33,213 bases of DNA from IMG/VR virus record IMGVR_UViG_3300042507_001853, positions 1 to 33,213 of that record; one strand, written 5' to 3'. Source of the DNA: a virus. Every line of letters begins with the position of its first letter. Positions within the stretch are counted from its first letter, which is position 1. This document shows positions 29,878 through 33,213 of the stretch, piece by piece. The position numbers and the translations under genes were made by a program. Under the pieces are notes generated by a model. It was given only the letters and a program-made list of their open reading frames with translations, had not been told where the DNA came from and did no database searches.

Positions 29878-30801
29878 TCATGCCGTGTCCCGGTGCATCT
29901 GCAAGATGCTGTCGGCCAGCAGCTGGCTGGTCGGGGTCAGTCCCTCGGCCTGGTAGATCGGCAGCAGGACGGCCAGGCTGTCGTCGATCTGCTCGGTTGT
30001 CATTCCAACCAAAATCAATCTTTCAACTTCTGAGTTGTGCAGAACATTAACAACCTTATTAATACTGTGTTCTTTGTGTTCTGTACAACCTCTAGAGGTT
30101 GTACGGCCTGCCTCAAAAGGTTGTGCGTGGAGGCTGTTTTCCACAACTCCAGGTTGTGTCTCGGGTACAACCTCTGGAGGTTGTGTGTGGGAGGCTTTGG
30201 ATCGCTTGGTTTTGGCTTGTGCGATCTCCTCTTTCATCTTCTTGGTTGTGACGGTTTCGCCTGTTGATGGCATGGTTCTGTCCTTCCTGGTGGGTTGTGT
30301 GAGCGCCTGGCTGATGAGCTTGGCGATGCGTGCTTGGCCGGCTGGGTCTGGTGTGTTGGCTTGTTCCTCCTGTTCTCGTTTCATGTAGGGTGGCCGGGTG
30401 TCTTCGATGCTGCTGGTGATGCTGATGGCATCCTCGGCTTTGATGCTGGGATCGAAGATGACGCGCCAGGTGGTGTTGCGCTCGCCTGGGAATGGCCGCC
30501 TGTGGATCTCGAGGTAGCCTGCTGCCTGCAGCTTTACTAGGTGCTTGCTAACGGCCTGCTGGGACACGCCCATCTTGTCTGCCAGCAGCTTCTGGCTGAC
30601 CCAGGTGATGCCTGCTCGGTTGACGTAGCTGCAGATCAGGATCAGGGCGCGGAGCATGCCGTGGGTCAGCTGCCGATCAGTGCAGGCGCGTATCGGGATC
30701 ACGGCCAGCTTGCGCTGGTCTGCTGGCGCATCCTTCTGCACCACGCGGGGCTTGCTCTTGGGCAGCGAGAAGGGAATCACTGTGTCAGGCAGTGCGCTCA
30801 T
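29878..30801 (-). CDS. Replication initiator, lambda O-like layout
   Basis: 307 residues. A winged helix-turn-helix lies at about 45-118 (TWVSQKLLADKMGVSQQAVSKHLVKLQAAGYLEIH, then RRPFPGERNTTWRVIF). A charged, low-complexity linker (120-245) and a C-terminal domain (250-307, SEVERLILVGMTTEQIDDSLAVLLPIY) follow. The linker-coding DNA has four repeats and an adjacent AT-rich tract (see the 30001-30184 entry), as in lambda O, where the origin is inside the gene. The protein probably binds the repeats with its N-terminal domain and recruits the host replicative helicase with the C-terminus. It starts inside the end of the preceding gene (17-base overlap). Confidence 0.75.
   Translation of the reverse strand: MSALPDTVIPFSLPKSKPRVVQKDAPADQRKLAVIPIRACTDRQLTHGMLRALILICSYVNRAGITWVSQKLLADKMGVSQQAVSKHLVKLQAAGYLEIHRRPFPGERNTTWRVIFDPSIKAEDAISITSSIEDTRPPYMKREQEEQANTPDPAGQARIAKLISQALTQPTRKDRTMPSTGETVTTKKMKEEIAQAKTKRSKASHTQPPEVVPETQPGVVENSLHAQPFEAGRTTSRGCTEHKEHSINKVVNVLHNSEVERLILVGMTTEQIDDSLAVLLPIYQAEGLTPTSQLLADSILQMHRDTA
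30001..30184. other. Candidate replication origin: four iterons and AT-rich tract
   Basis: Four copies of ACAACCT read on the minus strand, at 30178-30184, 30151-30157, 30118-30124 and 30096-30102. Copies one and four are full inverted repeats; copy four (30083-30104) is a perfect 22-bp palindrome with arms GTACAACCTCT and AGAGGTTGTAC. Copies one and four are in different codon phases, so the conserved feature is DNA, not protein. The next 80 bases in gene direction (30080-30001) have about 33% G+C. A degenerate fifth copy, CAACTTCTGAGTTG, lies at 30024-30037. Confidence 0.75.
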
Positions 30802-31021
30802 GCCTTGCCTCCCGCTTGGCCTGCCTGGCGGCCTGTTGCTGCAGTTCCTTGGCCAGCACCTTGCGGCCCTGCTCGGTGACCACGCTGCCGGCTGTCACCA
30901 GCTTGCGCCGGCGCAGCGACCAGTAGGTGTTCCAGCTCCCCGGCTTGTCGTTGTAGAGCCTGAAGCGCCAGCCCATGGCCAGGTGCTTGAGCATGAAGAT
31001 CTGGTGGTCTGACAGGCTCAT
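30785..31021 (-). CDS. Small winged-helix-like protein before the initiator (78 aa)
   Basis: Has SLSDHQIFMLKHLAMGWRF (helix), WNTYWSLRRRKLVTAGSVVTEQGRKVLAKEL (strand and helix) and a basic, Gln/Arg-rich tail. This is a compact winged-helix-like pattern, LRRRKLVT...VTEQGR, found in phage regulators; specific function is unknown. Start chosen at the ATG overlapping the sigma-like gene stop (ATGA). It overlaps the initiator start by 17 bases, so both are probably co-translated. Confidence 0.68.
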   Translation of the reverse strand: MSLSDHQIFMLKHLAMGWRFRLYNDKPGSWNTYWSLRRRKLVTAGSVVTEQGRKVLAKELQQQAARQAKREARHERTA

Positions 31022-31476
31022 GGATGGCCCCTGCGTCTGGCTTGCTCTTGCTGGCGCCTGTAGTACTGCCAATGGATGATGTCGCTGTGTACTTCCCAGG
31101 GCGACATGCCGGTCACCATCCGTTGCTTGGTTCTGGCCCGGCGCATGGCCTTGAGGTAGATCTGCCTGGCTCTGGCGACGGTGATGCCCAACTCGGCAGC
31201 CACATCATTGAACGTGGCCAGCTCGATGACTACCAGGCGCACCACCAGCTCCTCGCGCTCGGTAAAGTCAATGGCCTCGAGCAGTTTGGTCACCAGCTCG
31301 CGGTTCTCGACCTCGGTCATGTCTGTCTGCAGCTCCCATGACCAGCCATGCCTGGGCAGCTCTGGCAGCTCATCATCCCGGCTGTACCAGATCGCCTTGA
31401 CCTCGCTGGGCAGCTGCGCCGTCATCAGCTTGCCGTAGTACTTGCTGCCCCTGCCTGTGATGTGTGCCTGGCTCAT
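31018..31476 (-). CDS. Sigma region 4-like helix-turn-helix protein
   Basis: 152 residues. The part FTEREELVVRLVVIELATFNDVAAELGITVARARQIYLKAMRRAR (71-115) matches the sigma70 region 4 plan: an opening TEREE helix, a helix-turn-helix, and ARxRQIxxKAxRRxR. Region 2, which binds the core enzyme and the -10 element, is missing, so it is not a complete sigma factor. It could alter host RNA polymerase at -35 elements or act as a phage activator. The N-terminal 50 residues (GSKYYGKLMTAQLPSEVKAIW) are unique. It could explain why several phage promoters here have weak -35 boxes. ATGA overlaps with both neighbours. Confidence 0.75.
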   Translation of the reverse strand: MSQAHITGRGSKYYGKLMTAQLPSEVKAIWYSRDDELPELPRHGWSWELQTDMTEVENRELVTKLLEAIDFTEREELVVRLVVIELATFNDVAAELGITVARARQIYLKAMRRARTKQRMVTGMSPWEVHSDIIHWQYYRRQQEQARRRGHP

Positions 31477-31712
31477 GGCTTCAGCCTTTCGTTCTTTGCA
31501 ATCCATCTCATGTAGGCCCGGATCCGCTCCTCCGCGCCCTTGCCGTAGATGCGGTTGGTTCTGGCCAGCATCCTGTCCACCGCTTCCTTGTCCTTGGTCA
31601 CTTCCCAGGTGGTCAGCAGCACCCTGGCCTCGCCCATCTCGAGCTGCTCGGTGTCGCCCGGCCCTCGAGGAAAGCGCCGCTCGACCTGCCTGAACTTCCA
31701 CATCCCCTTCAT
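31473..31712 (-). CDS. Small phage protein (79 aa)
   Basis: Not recognised. Strands FRQVERRFPR and LEMGEARVLLTTWEVTKD are followed by a helical basic end (VDRMLARTNRIYGKGAEERIRAYMRW). Mixed alpha/beta with strong positive charge. The start at 31712 is supported by ATGA overlap with the membrane peptide stop; longer in-frame starts are not. Overlaps the sigma-like gene as ATGA. Confidence 0.6.
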   Translation of the reverse strand: MKGMWKFRQVERRFPRGPGDTEQLEMGEARVLLTTWEVTKDKEAVDRMLARTNRIYGKGAEERIRAYMRWIAKNERLKP

Positions 31713-31885
31713 GGGCGACGGGCCTGCCGGCACAGCTCGCGCTCTCTGGGCGTGATGTCTGGCGAGATCTCGGCCACCCCGCACAGATGCATGCGCGGCT
31801 GCCGTGGCAGCTGTGCGCCCAGCACCGTGACCACCAGCAGCGCAATGGCCACCAGCACAATGGAAAGGATCAGATCAACTCGCAT
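31709..31885 (-). CDS. Small membrane peptide (58 aa)
   Basis: One hydrophobic segment (LILSIVLVAIALLVVTVLGA, residues 5-24) is followed by a basic, cysteine-containing tail (MHLCGVAEI and ERELCRQARR). It looks like a single-pass inner-membrane protein or an uncleaved signal peptide; with two cysteines a disulfide in the periplasm is possible. It has an 11-base overlap with the zinc-ribbon gene and ATGA overlap with the next. Function unknown. Confidence 0.62.
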   Translation of the reverse strand: MRVDLILSIVLVAIALLVVTVLGAQLPRQPRMHLCGVAEISPDITPRERELCRQARRP

Positions 31886-32036
31886 GCTTTCCCTTCGGTT
31901 TGATCACCCTGGCCACCTTCTCCAGCGTGGTGAATCGATGCAGGTTGCCGCACTCGTAGCGGCGTTTCTTCTCGTTGTCGGGCTGCTGCCGGGTTTCCAG
32001 CACGCGAGTCCATGCGCCACACACTGGACACTTCAT
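31875..32036 (-). CDS. Zinc-ribbon protein (NrdR-like motif)
   Basis: 53 residues. CPVC (3-6) and ECGNLHRF with Cys29 and His33 give four likely zinc ligands; the block MKCPVCGAWTRVLETRQQPDNEKKRRYEC and RFTTLEKVARV resembles the zinc-ribbon part of NrdR, without its ATP-cone. Such mini-ribbons in phages are probably DNA-binding or protein-binding regulators. ATGA overlap with RuvC-like stop. Confidence 0.75.
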   Translation of the reverse strand: MKCPVCGAWTRVLETRQQPDNEKKRRYECGNLHRFTTLEKVARVIKPKGKHAS

Positions 32037-32494
32037 GCATCTTGCTCCAGCGCCCAGTGGAGTAGGGCGATGGCGTCTGCCTCGTTGTCGTCGGTCACCG
32101 GGTGGCCCAGCTTCTGCATGGCCGCCAGCATGTCGTCCTTGCCAGCGTTGCCCTTGCCGGTCGCGTGCTTCTTTATCGTGCCCACCGGCACGCCCGAGTA
32201 GGGGATGTTCCTGCTCTCGCACCAGGCGGTCAGCGTGGCCATCAGGCCGCCGTAGACATGCGCTGCATCGGTGCTGGCATGCCGGCGCACCTCCTCGAAA
32301 TAGACTGCGTTGATGTCGCCGGCAGTGCCGTAGATCTCATGCAGCCAGCGGCTGAAGCGCAGGTAGCGCATGCCGCCGCCCTCGTACCGGCCACCCTTGA
32401 GTGAAATCCAGCCGTGCGCGATGGGGCCGCTTGTCGGGCGCAGTGCCCAGCCCGTGGTGGTGCCCAGATCCAGGGCCAGGACTACCGCACTCAC
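32033..32494 (-). CDS. RuvC-like Holliday junction resolvase
   Basis: 153 residues with the RNase H-like RuvC fold: LALDLGTTTGWA (Asp9), VYFEEVRRH (Glu67/68), IKKHATGKGNAGKDDM (108-123) and DDNEADAIALLHW (Asp135/136, Asp140). The enzyme cuts branched DNA made in recombination or replication and so clears DNA before packaging. It begins with GTG, which overlaps the previous stop as GTGA. It belongs to the leftward early unit with the initiator; its substrate is made in part by the rightward recombination genes. Confidence 0.9.
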   Translation of the reverse strand: MSAVVLALDLGTTTGWALRPTSGPIAHGWISLKGGRYEGGGMRYLRFSRWLHEIYGTAGDINAVYFEEVRRHASTDAAHVYGGLMATLTAWCESRNIPYSGVPVGTIKKHATGKGNAGKDDMLAAMQKLGHPVTDDNEADAIALLHWALEQDA

Positions 32495-32667
32495 AGCAGC
32501 CCCTCGTTGCGGAGCGCCTGGACGAAGTCCATCACATCCTGCCTGTCAGCCCAGCGGCGCTGCTGGGTGTCCCCAGTAACAGTCAGCGCCCAGGCAACCA
32601 CCTCCTGCGGGATGGCCAGCCCCTGCTGGGCCATGTCCAGCAGCGTCTGTGCTTCTTGTTGCGTCAT
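32491..32667 (-). CDS. Small phage protein between methyltransferase and RuvC (58 aa)
   Basis: Short helical protein (QQEAQTLLDMAQQGLAIPQEVVAWALTV then RRWADRQDVMDFVQALRNEG). Not recognised. Overlaps the methyltransferase stop as ATGA and the RuvC-like start as GTGA, which supports expression. Too short for confident fold assignment. Confidence 0.6.
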   Translation of the reverse strand: MTQQEAQTLLDMAQQGLAIPQEVVAWALTVTGDTQQRRWADRQDVMDFVQALRNEGLL

Positions 32668-33213
32668 TCGATTGCCTCTTGAATCCTCTTGCCGATCCAG
32701 CGCACCACCGGCACGGCCCAGCTATTGCCCAGGGCTTTGTAGCGGGGGCCATCAGGGCATTCTGACGCAGGTTTCTTACGCCACGCGATAGCGGTGTATT
32801 CATCAGGGAAGCCTTGCAGTCGCTCGCACTCCACGGGAGTGAGGCGACGCACGGCCATGCCATGCATCAGCGCAGGCGTGCGGTTTGACCCGCTGTCCGC
32901 CGCGCTCAATGTTGGCGCGATGTGCTCGTCATAACCAATGCCGCCAGCCGCGCTTCCTTGGCCGCCTTTGAAGCAGCCTATCGGCTGCGCCACGCCCTGC
33001 GTTGCAGCAGTGTCTACGGTGTAGCTAGTGCCGTCATCGTTCCATCCCTTCCCGTTCTGCGCCTTCTCGCGGGGCGTTACGTCTTGGATTGCAATTGGCT
33101 GCATTACAGCCGTGCCACCTTGAGAACAGGTTGGATTCAACCCGGTGGCTGCATCCAGCGTCTTGCTGGTTTCCTCGTCCATACGAACGTAAAACCCACC
33201 TTCTGGTCGGTCT
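32664..33213 (-). CDS. DNA cytosine-C5 methyltransferase, C-terminal part (cut by window end)
   Basis: The reading frame runs open from the last bases of the window (DRPEGGFYVRMDEETSK before the internal Met at 33182) to the stop. It carries motif IX (RRLTPVECERLQGFP) and motif X (YKALGNSWAVPVVRWIG) of cytosine-C5 methyltransferases, plus the variable target-recognition section with DVTPREKAQNGKGWNDD. It continues the N-terminal part at 1-438. Motif VIII (QRRxR) falls in the missing part. Joining the two ends directly breaks frame; a gap equal to 2 modulo 3 bases restores it. The internal Met at 33182 is not the real start. Confidence 0.9.
   Translation of the reverse strand, partial: DRPEGGFYVRMDEETSKTLDAATGLNPTCSQGGTAVMQPIAIQDVTPREKAQNGKGWNDDGTSYTVDTAATQGVAQPIGCFKGGQGSAAGGIGYDEHIAPTLSAADSGSNRTPALMHGMAVRRLTPVECERLQGFPDEYTAIAWRKKPASECPDGPRYKALGNSWAVPVVRWIGKRIQEAIE

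Noticed and set aside
1-33213. T7-type single-subunit RNA polymerase, tRNA genes or a CRISPR array
   Set aside because: No polymerase-sized gene is left unassigned, no cloverleaf was noticed, and no regular spacer-repeat array is present.

Overview
The window is almost a complete genome of a tailed phage with a short, T7-like tail (podovirus morphology). The portal, a scaffold–capsid pair, tail tubular A- and B-like proteins, three internal-virion-type proteins, a T7-type tail fibre and a two-subunit terminase all lie on one strand in a tightly coupled series. Base composition is high in G+C with a few AT-rich islands. No phage RNA polymerase, tRNA or CRISPR array was seen, so transcription presumably uses host RNA polymerase. 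The host is probably a GC-rich proteobacterium, perhaps betaproteobacterial; this is a guess from protein style, not a measurement.

Both ends of the window lie in the same gene and on the same strand. Bases 1-438 encode the first 146 residues of a DNA cytosine-C5 methyltransferase, and bases 33213-32664 encode its C-terminal part. The middle, including motif VIII, is missing. The map is therefore best read as a circle with a short gap.

Control region (about 627-825): divergent promoter-like sequences separate two units. Rightward (826-4440) lie a small unknown gene, a serine recombinase, two small genes, a YqaJ-type exonuclease, a small gene and a RecT-type annealing protein: a recombination module. 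Leftward from 626 the unit runs through the window junction: ribbon-helix-helix protein, C5 methyltransferase, a small gene, RuvC-like resolvase, zinc-ribbon protein, membrane peptide, small gene, sigma region 4-like protein, winged-helix-like protein and replication initiator (ends 29878). The initiator gene contains four iteron-like repeats followed by an AT-rich tract, the same layout as the lambda O gene and its origin.

After a 345-bp non-coding stretch the leftward order is: SSB-like protein, small protein, TerS, TerL, cupin, two coiled-coil proteins, four small proteins, portal, Bbp19-like protein, scaffold, a terminator and promoter, major capsid protein, small head protein, tail tubular A, tail tubular B, internal proteins (one carrying an ADP-ribosyltransferase-like domain), tail fibre, a second LamG-type tail protein, an HNH endonuclease and a lysis cassette ending in a GH24 endolysin. 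Most neighbouring genes overlap by 1-4 bases, which points to long polycistronic messages with coupled translation.

Most notable: the iteron-type origin inside the initiator gene; the putative injected ADP-ribosyltransferase; a 16-base motif shared by the regions just upstream of the tail fibre and cupin genes; and a 17-bp palindrome at the cupin start.
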